Shown: piece by piece, positions 1 to 7,749 of the stretch
Position numbering within the stretch: the stretch's first letter is position 1
Layout of the letters: the number at the start of each line of letters is the position of its first letter
DNA from: Berkiella_A sp963976875
GTDB taxonomy: Bacteria > Pseudomonadota > Gammaproteobacteria > Berkiellales > Berkiellaceae
Reading direction: 5' to 3'
Assembly: GCA_963976875.1 (NCBI GenBank)
Contig: CAXBML010000035.1
Coordinates: forward strand, 1 to 29,380
Length of the DNA: 29,380 nucleotides
Translations under genes and position numbers: made by a program
Notes under the pieces: model-generated
What the model was told of the DNA's origin: nothing
Databases searched by the model: none
What the model saw: only the letters and a program-made list of their open reading frames with translations

Positions 1-277
1 GGGTTAGAGTGTTGTGTTCATGACGTGAGTGCCCCCGTTGTTGGTGGAGACCCTTAATTTCGAGCTCCTTCAAAAGTGGCCATGAAAGTTTATAACCCTG
101 TTCTTCCCATTTTTGCTTTAAAGGCGTTTGCTCCAACCAACTCAGGGTAACCTCTGTATCTTCTACTCTATAAATATTCCGCTGGTGAAACCATGAGATA
201 AGTTTCTTTATCGCAAAGAATACAGCCAGCAACGTTCCAACTATAGTTGCTACAGCAGCCCCAAAATGTAAATCCAT
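1..277 (-). CDS. Partial small membrane protein, unknown (runs off left edge)
   Basis: An open frame starts with ATG at 277, preceded by AAGG seven bases upstream, and stays open for 92 codons to the window edge. The first ~28 residues contain one hydrophobic segment (about residues 5–28, including GAAVATIVGTLLAVFF) followed by a basic stretch, consistent with an N-terminal membrane anchor. The rest is polar and Trp-, Gln- and Lys-rich. I recognise no family. It lies downstream of the 3' end of tRNA-Ile2 on the same strand, so it could belong to an element inserted at that tRNA. The start and membrane segment are seen; the function is unknown. A 72-codon frame at 168–386 overlaps it in another phase and is less convincing because it lacks a good ribosome site. 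Confidence 0.55.
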   Translation of the reverse strand, partial: MDLHFGAAVATIVGTLLAVFFAIKKLISWFHQRNIYRVEDTEVTLSWLEQTPLKQKWEEQGYKLSWPLLKELEIKGLHQQRGHSRHEHNTLT

Positions 278-388
278 AGTAAAGCCTTAAAAACGCGCAT
301 ACGCACTTAAACAAGAGGAAACAGCCATAAATTAAGTTTAGGCCATGTGAAATTAAAATGCACTTTGGGTAATTGTTAGCTGGCAATC

Positions 389-407
389 TGTCTACACAGT
401 GTCTACA
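389..407. repeat. Two direct TGTCTACA repeats, 11 bp apart
   Basis: The octamer TGTCTACA occurs at 389–396 and again at 400–407, so the copies are offset by 11 bp, about one helical turn. They lie about 70–88 bp beyond the 3' end of tRNA-Ile2. Paired short repeats on one face of the helix suit a DNA-binding protein; near a tRNA 3' end, integrase arm sites are one option. The repeat is seen directly; the role is inferred. Confidence 0.5.
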
Positions 408-476
408 TGGAATTTTGAACTGGATGAAGACCTTTGTTAGACCTTCTGCATCCTGTTGATTTGATTGCGGAAAAAA

Positions 477-553
<77 letters not shown>

Positions 554-556
554 CCA

Positions 557-582
557 AGTGACTATAAAAACTTATAGTCACT
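557..582 (-). other. Perfect hairpin between rpoD and tRNA-Ile2
   Basis: Arms at 557–567 and 572–582 form a perfect 11-bp inverted repeat (AGTGACTATAA and its complement) around a 4-base loop. On the minus strand it starts 47 bases after the rpoD stop and ends only 3 bases before the tRNA 5' end. It is followed by C/G-rich sequence, not a T run, so it is not a classic intrinsic terminator. It may be a processing or mRNA-end hairpin separating rpoD mRNA from the tRNA, or a partial terminator. Confidence 0.6.
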
Positions 583-629
583 GAGAAGGATTGAAATAAT
601 AGCGCGAATGAAGAGAAAAGTCACTACGA

Positions 630-2501
630 TTAGCGCTTTTCATCCTCATCTTCTAATAGGAATGATTTTAAGTCATCAGACCTGCTTGGCTGTCTTAGCT
701 TGCGCAGGGCTTTTGCCTCTATCTGACGAATACGTTCACGCGTCACATCGAACTGTTTGCCGACTTCTTCTAGGGTATGATCGGTGTTCATATCGATACC
801 AAAGCGCATACGTAAAACTTTGGCTTCTCTGGCTGTCAAACTACCCAAGATACGTTTCGTGGCTTCTTCTAAGCCTGAAGCAGTCGCTGAGTCTGATGGA
901 CTGGAGATAACCGTGTCTTCAATGAAATCACCCAAGTGAGAATCTTCATCGTCACCAATAGGTGTTTCCATAGAGATAGGCTCTTTCGCAATCTTAAGGA
1001 CTTTACGAATTTTTTCTTCTGGCATGCCCATACGTTTGCCTAACTCTTCAGGCGTAGGCTCACGTCCCATTTCTTGTAACATTTGTCTGGCAATACGATT
1101 TAATTTGTTGATAGTTTCAATCATATGAACTGGGATACGAATGGTTCTCGCCTGATCCGCAATAGAACGGGTGATTGCCTGACGAATCCACCAAGTTGCA
1201 TAGGTTGAGAACTTATAACCTCTTCTGTATTCAAACTTATCAACGGCCTTCATCAAGCCAATATTACCCTCTTGGATTAAGTCTAAGAACTGTAAACCAC
1301 GGTTGGTATATTTTTTCGCAATAGAGATAACCAAACGCAAGTTGGCTTCCACCATTTCTTTCTTGGCGCGTCTTGCTTTGGCTTCCCCAATCGACATTTT
1401 ACGGTGTAAATCTTTAATCGCTTTGATGGAACGATTGGTGGTTTTCTGAATAACGATGAGCTTTTCTTGATGGAGCTTTACCTGCTCAATACACTCGGCT
1501 ATTTTGGCGTCATTTGTACCGTTGCCTTTCAAATGCTTAGCAGCCCACTCTAAATCTATCTCATGCCCTGGGAATTTAGCCACAAACAACTGTCTGGGCA
1601 TTTTGGCTCTGTGCACACACGTTGCCATAATACCGCGCTCTTCTTTACGCACACTTTCAAATAGTTTGCGCATTCTGCCGACAAGCTCTTCGAATATCTT
1701 AGGAATGAATTTAAATACAGAAAGGATTTCACCCATCTCTTTGTATAGTGCATGCACGTCTGGATGCGCTAAACCTAAGTCTTGCTCGGCTTGAACCACT
1801 CTAAGGTAAATTTCTCGCACTTTTTCCATATAGGCTTTTGCAAGCTCTGGATCGGGGCCAGTTTCAACCTCTTCGTCTGTGCCATCCCCAACACTGACGT
1901 CAACAGCATCCGTCTTCAGTTCCCCATCTTCGATTGCGTCCACAATCTCGTCAGTTTTCTCAAGTGAGATAATTTGATCTTCATTTAAGTGATCTTCTAC
2001 GAAGCCAGCGATCAAGTCGCTTAATCGCATCTCGCCTTCTAATATCCGAGTATGACAATCTAGTACAAATTTCACATTAAGAGGATAGGTAGCTAAAACA
2101 GATAACACCTGCTTTAAGCCGGCCTCAATACGCTTGGCAATGACAATTTCGCCTTGACGTGTCAAAAGCTCAACTGTGCCCATTTCTCTCATATACATAC
2201 GGACAGGGTCAGTGGTACGACCAAATTCATTGTCGGTAGAGAAAGCTAATGCCTCAGCAGCTTCTCTAGCTGAATAATTCTCAGCGACTGTTAAAGACCC
2301 TTCATCTGGGGCTGTCTCGTAAACAGAAATTCCCATATCGGTCATGATATTGATAATTTCTTCCACTTGCTCAGGATCGACAATATGGTAGGGTAATAAA
2401 TCACTGATCTCAGCGTATGTTAAATACCCCTTTTCTTTACCTGCCGCAATTAACTCTTGGAATTGCGTGGCCTGAGACTCGTCGTTATCGACATAATTCA
2501 T
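630..2501 (-). CDS. rpoD: RNA polymerase sigma factor RpoD (sigma-70)
   Basis: This is the primary sigma factor, which directs RNA polymerase to housekeeping promoters. The 623-residue product (E. coli: 613) has region 1.1 at the start (GYLTYAEISDLLP), an acidic non-conserved insert (~175–220), region 2 around 407–460 (DLIQEGNIGLMKAVDKF, YATWWIRQAITR), region 3 (~465–540) and the region 4.2 helix-turn-helix near the end (VTRERIRQIEAKALRKLR). I chose ATG at 2501 because AAGGTG sits nine bases upstream. A TTG at 2519 would extend it by six residues and place that ribosome site inside the gene. It is the last protein gene of the rpsU–yqeY–dnaG–rpoD cluster and is followed by tRNA-Ile2. Confidence 0.97.
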   Translation of the reverse strand: MNYVDNDESQATQFQELIAAGKEKGYLTYAEISDLLPYHIVDPEQVEEIINIMTDMGISVYETAPDEGSLTVAENYSAREAAEALAFSTDNEFGRTTDPVRMYMREMGTVELLTRQGEIVIAKRIEAGLKQVLSVLATYPLNVKFVLDCHTRILEGEMRLSDLIAGFVEDHLNEDQIISLEKTDEIVDAIEDGELKTDAVDVSVGDGTDEEVETGPDPELAKAYMEKVREIYLRVVQAEQDLGLAHPDVHALYKEMGEILSVFKFIPKIFEELVGRMRKLFESVRKEERGIMATCVHRAKMPRQLFVAKFPGHEIDLEWAAKHLKGNGTNDAKIAECIEQVKLHQEKLIVIQKTTNRSIKAIKDLHRKMSIGEAKARRAKKEMVEANLRLVISIAKKYTNRGLQFLDLIQEGNIGLMKAVDKFEYRRGYKFSTYATWWIRQAITRSIADQARTIRIPVHMIETINKLNRIARQMLQEMGREPTPEELGKRMGMPEEKIRKVLKIAKEPISMETPIGDDEDSHLGDFIEDTVISSPSDSATASGLEEATKRILGSLTAREAKVLRMRFGIDMNTDHTLEEVGKQFDVTRERIRQIEAKALRKLRQPSRSDDLKSFLLEDEDEKR

Positions 2502-2639
2502 AAAAGCATTCACCTTCAACTTGATTTACTACGTGCAACCATATGATCCACGGACGTTACGAGAGGTAACCGCCGATCTTATCTTTATTTGAACCTTTTT
2601 ACCAGCAACTTAAGTCTGCTAAATAAACCATTAGGATCC

Positions 2640-2670
2640 TGTATATTCGCACTCTACTGTTTAGAGTCAA
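2640..2670 (-). promoter_or_regulatory. Possible rpoD-proximal promoter
   Basis: On the minus strand, TTGACT (2665–2670) is followed after 19 bp by TATACA (2640–2645), just past the dnaG stop and about 140 bp before rpoD. The -35 matches 5/6 and the -10 4/6, but the spacer is long. A separate rpoD promoter near the dnaG end is known in E. coli; here it is only a candidate. Confidence 0.28.
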
Positions 2671-2672
2671 TT

Positions 2673-4484
2673 TTAACCAGAAGATTCCCTAGACTGTAAA
2701 AAATTTTTTAAACAGTTTTTTTCTTCCAGCGTAAGTTCCCTCTTTTGTGCATTTTTTAACAAATTTTCTATTATTTGCTCCTGACCTATCACCATGATTC
2801 GCTCTAAAGCACCCATTAGCTCCTCTTTTCGCCCTTTTTCAGGAATCAGCATGGCTTTATCTAAACACGGCTGGACCAGGTTACGTGTAAACCCCCTATC
2901 CATTAACATGCTTATTACCGCCTCTGCTTCTTGATGAGAATGCGATGCTAAGTGACTGAGTACAGTCTGTAATAAACTCAAACCAGGAATATTATAGTGT
3001 TCCCACATAGGTTGAAACTTCAAGTCCAACCCCAAATCTGGCTGTAAAATCAACAAAGCACTGGCAATATAAGCAGGCCCCAAGGGTGCTGGAGGCGGTG
3101 TGCCTTTGCCCTTGGTATTATTATTCTGAAAATATTTTTGGCTAAATCGCCCTTGCCCTTGCTTTGAATACGGCCGCTTATTATACGGCTGCTTTATCAC
3201 CTGCTGTGATGTCGTGGTCAACTGCGCCAGCGCCTCATCCATTAGCTGCTTGTACGTTTCATCAGGCAACTGAGCAATATATTGTTTTCCAACGGTAATT
3301 AACTGTGCTCTATTCTCAACGTTACTCGGTGGGTGGCGTTGGCATAATTCCGAAAAAAAGTACTCTGAAAATGACAAACTCTGACTCAATAAGCTCCAAA
3401 ATTTCTGTTTACCATGTGACTTAATATATGAGTCTGGATCCTCGCTATCTGGTAAAAACAAAAACTTTATTTGCTTTTGCGCCTGATACACAGGGAAAAT
3501 AGTCTCTAATGCCTTCCAAGCGGCATTACGTCCTGCCTTATCACCATCGAAACAGAACACAATTTTGTTTGCCAGCTTAAACAGCTGCCTAATATGGGAC
3601 TCCGTAAAAGCGGTCCCCATGGTTGCAAATGCACCGTAAACACCATGCTGATATAAACCAATGACGTCTAAATAACCTTCCACACAGATCGCGGTATCCC
3701 ACTCTGTTCTTCGGGCTAGCGCCTCATAAATACCATAAAGCTGCTGGCCTTTTTTAAATACCACGCTTTCTGGGGAGTTCATGTACTTAGGTGTATCTTG
3801 ACTATCAATGACGCGCCCACCAAACCCAATGACTTCACCTTTGCGCGTACGAATAGGAAACATGATCCGGTTTCTAAAACGATCGAAAAAATGACCCTTT
3901 GCGTGCTTTATAACCAAGCCTAAACGTTCTAATTTTTCTTGCTGCTCAGGTTTGTCACGCCAGTAATACACCAAGTTATCCCATTGCGTTGGCGCAAACC
4001 CAATGCCAAATGTCTTCGCCGTAATGCCCGTAATGCCCCGGCTTTTTAAGTAATCTACTGGCTTTGTCTTATCCGGGTGTTGCTTTAATGCTTGCTGATA
4101 ATACTGAGAAACATCCGCTAAAACCTGAGAATAGGGTTTTAACTGTTCACTTTGATAGTTGGGACGTCTTTGCTGTTGGGGCAATGGTAAACCCGCTGCG
4201 CCTGCAAGCAATTCAATGGCCTCAATAAAATCTAAGCCTTGATGCTTACGTATAAAGCTAATAGCATCACCATTAGCACCACAGCCAAAGCAGTGAAAAA
4301 ACTGCTTTACCGGACTCACCGTAAATGACGGGGACTTCTCCGAGTGAAAAGGACAACAGGCCACATAATTTGCGCCTGCTTTCTTCAATGGGACACTTTG
4401 CTGTATTAAGTGAACTAAATCAGTTTTTTCGAGCAAAGAGCGGATAAAATCCTCTCCAATAAGCCCCTGTTGATTTGATGACAT
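2673..4484 (-). CDS. dnaG: DNA primase DnaG
   Basis: Primase makes the RNA primers for chromosomal replication and is recruited by DnaB helicase. The product (603 residues from the chosen ATG; E. coli 581) has the N-terminal CHC2 zinc-binding domain (about 43–69, CCPFH...HCFGCG), the catalytic core with EGYLDVI (269–275) and the acidic DGDKAGR motif (313–319) of the TOPRIM fold. A Gln/Asn/Lys-rich linker precedes a C-terminal helical domain for helicase contact. I prefer ATG at 4484, which gives an N-terminus of family length. A TTG at 4517 would add 11 residues without a good ribosome site. It lies between yqeY and rpoD in the macromolecular-synthesis cluster. Confidence 0.97.
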   Translation of the reverse strand: MSSNQQGLIGEDFIRSLLEKTDLVHLIQQSVPLKKAGANYVACCPFHSEKSPSFTVSPVKQFFHCFGCGANGDAISFIRKHQGLDFIEAIELLAGAAGLPLPQQQRRPNYQSEQLKPYSQVLADVSQYYQQALKQHPDKTKPVDYLKSRGITGITAKTFGIGFAPTQWDNLVYYWRDKPEQQEKLERLGLVIKHAKGHFFDRFRNRIMFPIRTRKGEVIGFGGRVIDSQDTPKYMNSPESVVFKKGQQLYGIYEALARRTEWDTAICVEGYLDVIGLYQHGVYGAFATMGTAFTESHIRQLFKLANKIVFCFDGDKAGRNAAWKALETIFPVYQAQKQIKFLFLPDSEDPDSYIKSHGKQKFWSLLSQSLSFSEYFFSELCQRHPPSNVENRAQLITVGKQYIAQLPDETYKQLMDEALAQLTTTSQQVIKQPYNKRPYSKQGQGRFSQKYFQNNNTKGKGTPPPAPLGPAYIASALLILQPDLGLDLKFQPMWEHYNIPGLSLLQTVLSHLASHSHQEAEAVISMLMDRGFTRNLVQPCLDKAMLIPEKGRKEELMGALERIMVIGQEQIIENLLKNAQKRELTLEEKNCLKNFLQSRESSG

Positions 4485-4552
4485 AATCTTTGAACCATGG
4501 CCATTGTCTAGGAACAAGGCTTTATGTACTATTTTGAGACGCTATTTTAAGC

Positions 4553-5005
4553 TCAAGCCAACTGACTTTTTATTTTTTTACTAACAACACCCATATCAGC
4601 TCTGCCTTGAAGCTTGGGCTTTAATATAGCCATGACCTTACCCATATCTTTAATGCTAGAAGCACCGACTTCCGCTATCGCGGAATCAATTTCAGCCTTT
4701 ACTTCTGCATCTGTCATCGCAGGCGGTTTGAACTCTTTAATCACACCGATTTCGTACAGCTCTTTTTCAACGAGCTCAGGACGATTGGCTTGCTCAAATT
4801 GCATCATGGAATCTTTGCGTTGCTTTTCCATCATGTCTAATATAGTAAGCTCTTCTGTGTGATCTAGCTCAATACGTCTGTCAATTTCAACTTGCTTGAA
4901 TTCAGCCAAGATCATGCGCAAGACAATAAGTCTGTCTTTTTCTTTCGCACGCATGGAGGCCTTCACAGCATCTTGGAGTTGTTTTTTTATTGATTGCTCA
5001 GACAT
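4553..5005 (-). CDS. yqeY: GatB/YqeY-domain protein
   Basis: The 150-residue protein has the usual length of YqeY proteins, which resemble the C-terminal tRNA-binding tail domain of GatB and the tail of some Gln-tRNA synthetases. Conserved features include the Lys/Arg-rich N-terminal helix (KEKDRLIVLRMILAE), the central Gln/Lys helix (MMEKQRKDS) and the C-terminal DMGKVMAILKPKLQGRADMG block. The ATG at 5005 has AGGCGGG upstream. It sits between rpsU and dnaG, its common place in gammaproteobacteria. Its role in the cell is not well defined; binding to tRNA is inferred from the family. Confidence 0.93.
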   Translation of the reverse strand: MSEQSIKKQLQDAVKASMRAKEKDRLIVLRMILAEFKQVEIDRRIELDHTEELTILDMMEKQRKDSMMQFEQANRPELVEKELYEIGVIKEFKPPAMTDAEVKAEIDSAIAEVGASSIKDMGKVMAILKPKLQGRADMGVVSKKIKSQLA

Positions 5006-5051
5006 GCTTCCCGCCTAATGATATTCAGATTAAAGAGAGTCGCTACTTAGC

Positions 5052-5330
5052 TTAATGCGTGCTGTCAGCATTATCGTTCGCATCGTTATCCTGACCATGC
5101 AGGCGACGACCTCTAACCAATTGCTCTTTAGACATTTTGGTGTCTCGCATTACTTTCTTACGGAAGCGCTTAACAGCAGCAGCTGTTGCACGTTTGCGTT
5201 TCATTGAAGGTGTTTCATGAAACTCTCTACGACGCATTTCAGATAGAATGCCAGATTTTTCAACTACGCGCTTAAAACGACGTATCGCTGAATCAAATCC
5301 TTCATTATCCCGCACTTTAATTCCAGGCAT
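5052..5330 (-). CDS. rpsU: 30S ribosomal protein bS21, with a C-terminal extension
   Basis: bS21 binds the 30S platform near the anti-Shine-Dalgarno sequence and helps initiation. The conserved core is clear (MPGIKVRDNEGFD, RRFKR, RRREFHETPS, KRKRATAAAVKR). Of two nearby ATGs I chose 5330: GAGGT ends nine bases before it but only one base before the ATG at 5339, and bS21 proteins begin MP-x-I-K/R-V. At 92 residues it is about 20 longer than the E. coli protein (71). The extra part ends in an acidic, Asn/Asp-rich tail after GRRLHG. It heads the rpsU–yqeY–dnaG–rpoD cluster. Confidence 0.96.
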   Translation of the reverse strand: MPGIKVRDNEGFDSAIRRFKRVVEKSGILSEMRRREFHETPSMKRKRATAAAVKRFRKKVMRDTKMSKEQLVRGRRLHGQDNDANDNADSTH

Positions 5331-5454
5331 TGAACCCATACCTCATTGTTTAGTTATTTAAAATAATTCGGAGCCGTTATTTTGTCGGCCAACAAACCCA
5401 CGTGGTGCAAACCTATGAGTCTAACTAATAGTTTCGTCCACTATCAGGCTGGCA

Positions 5455-5483
5455 ATTTTACACTGTTCGCGTTTAAAGGTTAA
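5455..5483 (-). promoter_or_regulatory. Likely promoter of the rpsU–yqeY–dnaG–rpoD cluster
   Basis: On the minus strand TTAACC (5478–5483) and TAAAAT (5455–5460) are separated by exactly 17 bp, matching the sigma-70 consensus at 4/6 and 5/6. It would give a leader of roughly 115–120 bases before rpsU. This is the best sigma-70 match I saw upstream of the cluster. It lies back to back with a possible tsaD promoter. Confidence 0.55.
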
Positions 5484-5532
5484 GTTTAAAACTCAAATTT
5501 TGACATTTTTATGGCTTAAATTCAGATATCTT

Positions 5533-5560
5533 TTGGCCTAAGAGCATTTTTTGGTATGCT
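5533..5560 (+). promoter_or_regulatory. Possible tsaD promoter (extended -10)
   Basis: TTGGCC (5533–5538) and TATGCT (5555–5560) are 16 bp apart, and the -10 is preceded by TGg, an extended -10 element. The start codon of tsaD follows about 55 bases later. Matches to consensus are 4/6 for both hexamers. Confidence 0.4.
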
Positions 5561-5614
5561 GTCTTACCCTAAAATCAAATTTTTAGCCCTTCGGGTAACT
5601 TGGTTTATCGAAAA

Positions 5615-6625
5615 ATGAAAGTTCTTGGCATAGAAAGCTCATGTGACGACACAGGCGTCGCAATATATGATACCCAGCAAGGTTTGTTAGGCGACCTAAT
5701 ATATAGCCAGCTGACGCACAGAAAGTACGGCGGTGTCGTACCAGAATTGGCCTCTAGGGATCATATACAAAAAGTACTACCTTTGATTGATGCCTTGCTA
5801 ACAAAATGTGAGCTTTCAGCTGACCAGATTGATGGTATTGCTTTTACTCAAGGCCCGGGGCTTGCAGGGGCATTAATGGTGGGAGCCACTGTGGCTCAGG
5901 GATTACGCTTGGCTTGGAACGTGCCGGCAATCGGCATCCATCATTTAGAAGGCCATCTATTGGCAGCCATGCTAGCAGAAACCGCGCCCACTTTCCCTTT
6001 TTTGGCCTTACTGGTTTCTGGTGGTCACACCCAATTAATCGCAGTCGAGGGTTTAGGTCAGTACGAAATTTTAGGCGAAAGCTTAGATGATGCGGTCGGG
6101 GAAGCATTTGATAAAACAGCCAAGCTCATGGGATTACCTTACCCCGGCGGTCCTGTTTTAGCCCAAAAAGCTGAGAATGGTGATCCCAAGCGGTTTTGTT
6201 TTCCTAGACCTCTGCTCAAAAGACCCGATCTTAATTTTAGCTTTAGTGGCTTAAAAACCCATGTTGCCAAGCTCATTCAAGAAAGCACATTAGACGAACA
6301 AACTATTTGTGATATTGCCGCGCAATTTGAAGAAACTGTGAGCGAGATATTAGTCACCAAAGTCGGTCGTGCTATGGCACAAACAGGCTATAATCGCTTG
6401 GTCGTATCAGGCGGTGTCGCAGCCAATCTCACACTACGACGTGATTTGACTCAATTGGGGCATGATAAAGATTTTGCCGTATTCTTCCCGCCACTAAAAT
6501 ACTGTACAGACAATGGCGCCATGATAGCCCATGCTGGGGCACTCAGACTAGAACGGGGTGAAATATCAGATTATTCCATTCAGGTTCGTCCTAGATGGCC
6601 TTTAGATAGTTTGTCTGATATTTAG
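5615..6625 (+). CDS. tsaD: tRNA N6-adenosine threonylcarbamoyltransferase TsaD
   Basis: TsaD transfers threonylcarbamoyl from TC-AMP to A37 of tRNAs reading ANN codons, acting with TsaB, TsaE and TsaC. The 336-residue protein (E. coli 337) shows the ASKHA-fold start (KVLGIESSCDDTGVAIY), the metal-binding HHLEGH motif, SGGHTQL, the GEAFDKTAKLMGLPYPGGP block and the C-terminal VSGGVAAN and CTDNGAMIA motifs. I start at ATG 5615; a TTG at 5600 would add five residues that are not part of the conserved start. It is divergent from rpsU, as in many gammaproteobacteria, and converges on plsY with 29 bp between stops. Confidence 0.97.
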   Translation: MKVLGIESSCDDTGVAIYDTQQGLLGDLIYSQLTHRKYGGVVPELASRDHIQKVLPLIDALLTKCELSADQIDGIAFTQGPGLAGALMVGATVAQGLRLAWNVPAIGIHHLEGHLLAAMLAETAPTFPFLALLVSGGHTQLIAVEGLGQYEILGESLDDAVGEAFDKTAKLMGLPYPGGPVLAQKAENGDPKRFCFPRPLLKRPDLNFSFSGLKTHVAKLIQESTLDEQTICDIAAQFEETVSEILVTKVGRAMAQTGYNRLVVSGGVAANLTLRRDLTQLGHDKDFAVFFPPLKYCTDNGAMIAHAGALRLERGEISDYSIQVRPRWPLDSLSDI

Positions 6626-6654
6626 TATTTTGTTAGCGGTTAGATGAATCAACA

Positions 6655-7263
6655 TTATTGTGATTTATTTTTAGTGCCGATTTTACTTTCTTTCCCTGTC
6701 AATAAGCGTTGTATGTTTTCCTTGTGTCGGTAAATAGCGATACCAGCCACAATAACTAATGCGCCAATCACATGAAATGATAAAATAATACCGCCCAAGA
6801 TTGGACTAAAACTAATCGCCACTAATGCCGCTAAAGAAGAGTAGCGAAATATTACAGCTATTAATATCCATATAGAGACAAATCCCAGCCCCAATATCCA
6901 TGATAAACCAAACAAGCCACCTAGTGCGGTTGCAATACCTTTGCCACCCTTAAATCCATAATAGATAGGAAAAACGTGCCCTAGGAACGCGATCAAATAA
7001 ATTCCACTACTAATCAATATATCTTTAAATAAGAATTGTGCGATGAGTACAGGCAAAAGCCCTTTTAATGCGTCGCCTAATAATGTAATTGCGGCTGGCA
7101 CTTTACCCCCCAAACGCAAAACATTTGTGGTGCCAGGGTTGCCAGAACCTTGGCTTCTAGGATCAGGTAACTTATAAAGCTTACAGACAACAATCGCAGA
7201 AGATATCGAAGCAAGAAGATAGCTTCCCAAGGCCAATAAAAAAAGTAGTTGTAAAATATACAT
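6655..7263 (-). CDS. plsY: Acyl-phosphate:glycerol-3-phosphate acyltransferase PlsY
   Basis: PlsY is an inner-membrane enzyme that moves the acyl group from acyl-phosphate to the sn-1 position of glycerol-3-phosphate, the first acylation of phospholipid synthesis. The 202-residue protein has several hydrophobic segments and the family motifs: SGNPGTTN with LRLGG in the first loop, GHVFPIYYGFKGGKGIAT in the second, and a C-terminal YRHKENIQRLLTGKE block. The ATG at 7263 begins a membrane segment directly. Its position between tsaD and folB is the usual gammaproteobacterial arrangement; it is divergent from folB. Confidence 0.96.
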   Translation of the reverse strand: MYILQLLFLLALGSYLLASISSAIVVCKLYKLPDPRSQGSGNPGTTNVLRLGGKVPAAITLLGDALKGLLPVLIAQFLFKDILISSGIYLIAFLGHVFPIYYGFKGGKGIATALGGLFGLSWILGLGFVSIWILIAVIFRYSSLAALVAISFSPILGGIILSFHVIGALVIVAGIAIYRHKENIQRLLTGKESKIGTKNKSQ

Positions 7264-7303
7264 AATAGGGTCTCTTTAGTCCTCGGTTTAATCGTTTACT
7301 GCG

Positions 7304-7332
7304 TTGTGCTCTCAGCTGGGCAAGTTTATAAT
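7304..7332 (+). promoter_or_regulatory. Likely folB promoter
   Basis: A perfect TATAAT (7327–7332) lies 17 bp after TTGTGC (7304–7309; 3/6). It would give a leader of about 50 bases to the folB ATG. The -10 hexamer also reads TATAAA on the other strand, so it could serve plsY as well, but I found no fitting -35 there. Confidence 0.45.
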
Positions 7333-7389
7333 TGCGCTAGATAGGTCATTTTTCAAACATTACTATAACAACAAAAGCTGAGTAAAGTC

Positions 7390-7749
7390 ATGGATATTAT
7401 CGAACTAAAAGGCATTCAACTCAAAACTTTGATTGGTGTATATCCATCGGAGAAAGAAACCCCCCAGCCACTTTTCATCGATCTCACTTATGCCATATCC
7501 GCCGCAAAAGCGGCTGAGCAAGACGATTTAACTAAAACGATTGATTATGATCTCATCATCCAGCACCTAAAAGACTTTGTGCACAACACACAGTTTGATC
7601 TGCTTGAAACCTTAGCAGAAAAACTGGCTCAATCATTACTGGCAACATTTCCTACCAATTGGATCAAGCTCTCTATTAACAAGCCTGAAGCCAATCCCAA
7701 CGCTCAAGCCATTATACTCACAATCGAAAGGCGTAAGCATGAACCATAA
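7390..7749 (+). CDS. folB: Dihydroneopterin aldolase FolB
   Basis: FolB cleaves 7,8-dihydroneopterin to 6-hydroxymethyl-7,8-dihydropterin and glycolaldehyde in folate synthesis, as a cytosolic oligomer of the tunnelling fold. The 119-residue protein has the expected GVYPSEKETPQ start with the substrate-binding Glu, TIDYDLI with the conserved Tyr, and INKPEAN near the end with the catalytic Lys. Its end overlaps the next gene by 11 bp, implying translational coupling. folK, a frequent folB neighbour, is not present here. Confidence 0.95.
   Translation: MDIIELKGIQLKTLIGVYPSEKETPQPLFIDLTYAISAAKAAEQDDLTKTIDYDLIIQHLKDFVHNTQFDLLETLAEKLAQSLLATFPTNWIKLSINKPEANPNAQAIILTIERRKHEP

Noticed and set aside
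168..386. 72-codon minus-strand frame in the left flank
   Set aside because: It overlaps the partial gene ending at 277 in another phase; the latter has a better ribosome site and a sensible membrane-anchor start.
422..455. Stem-like GGATG/CATCC sequence downstream of tRNA-Ile2
   Set aside because: Only five perfect pairs followed by mismatches, and no T run at the expected side; too weak to call a terminator.
608..910. 100-codon plus-strand frame over the 3' end of rpoD
   Set aside because: It lies opposite the strongly conserved sigma region 4 codons and shows no family likeness; it is a shadow frame.
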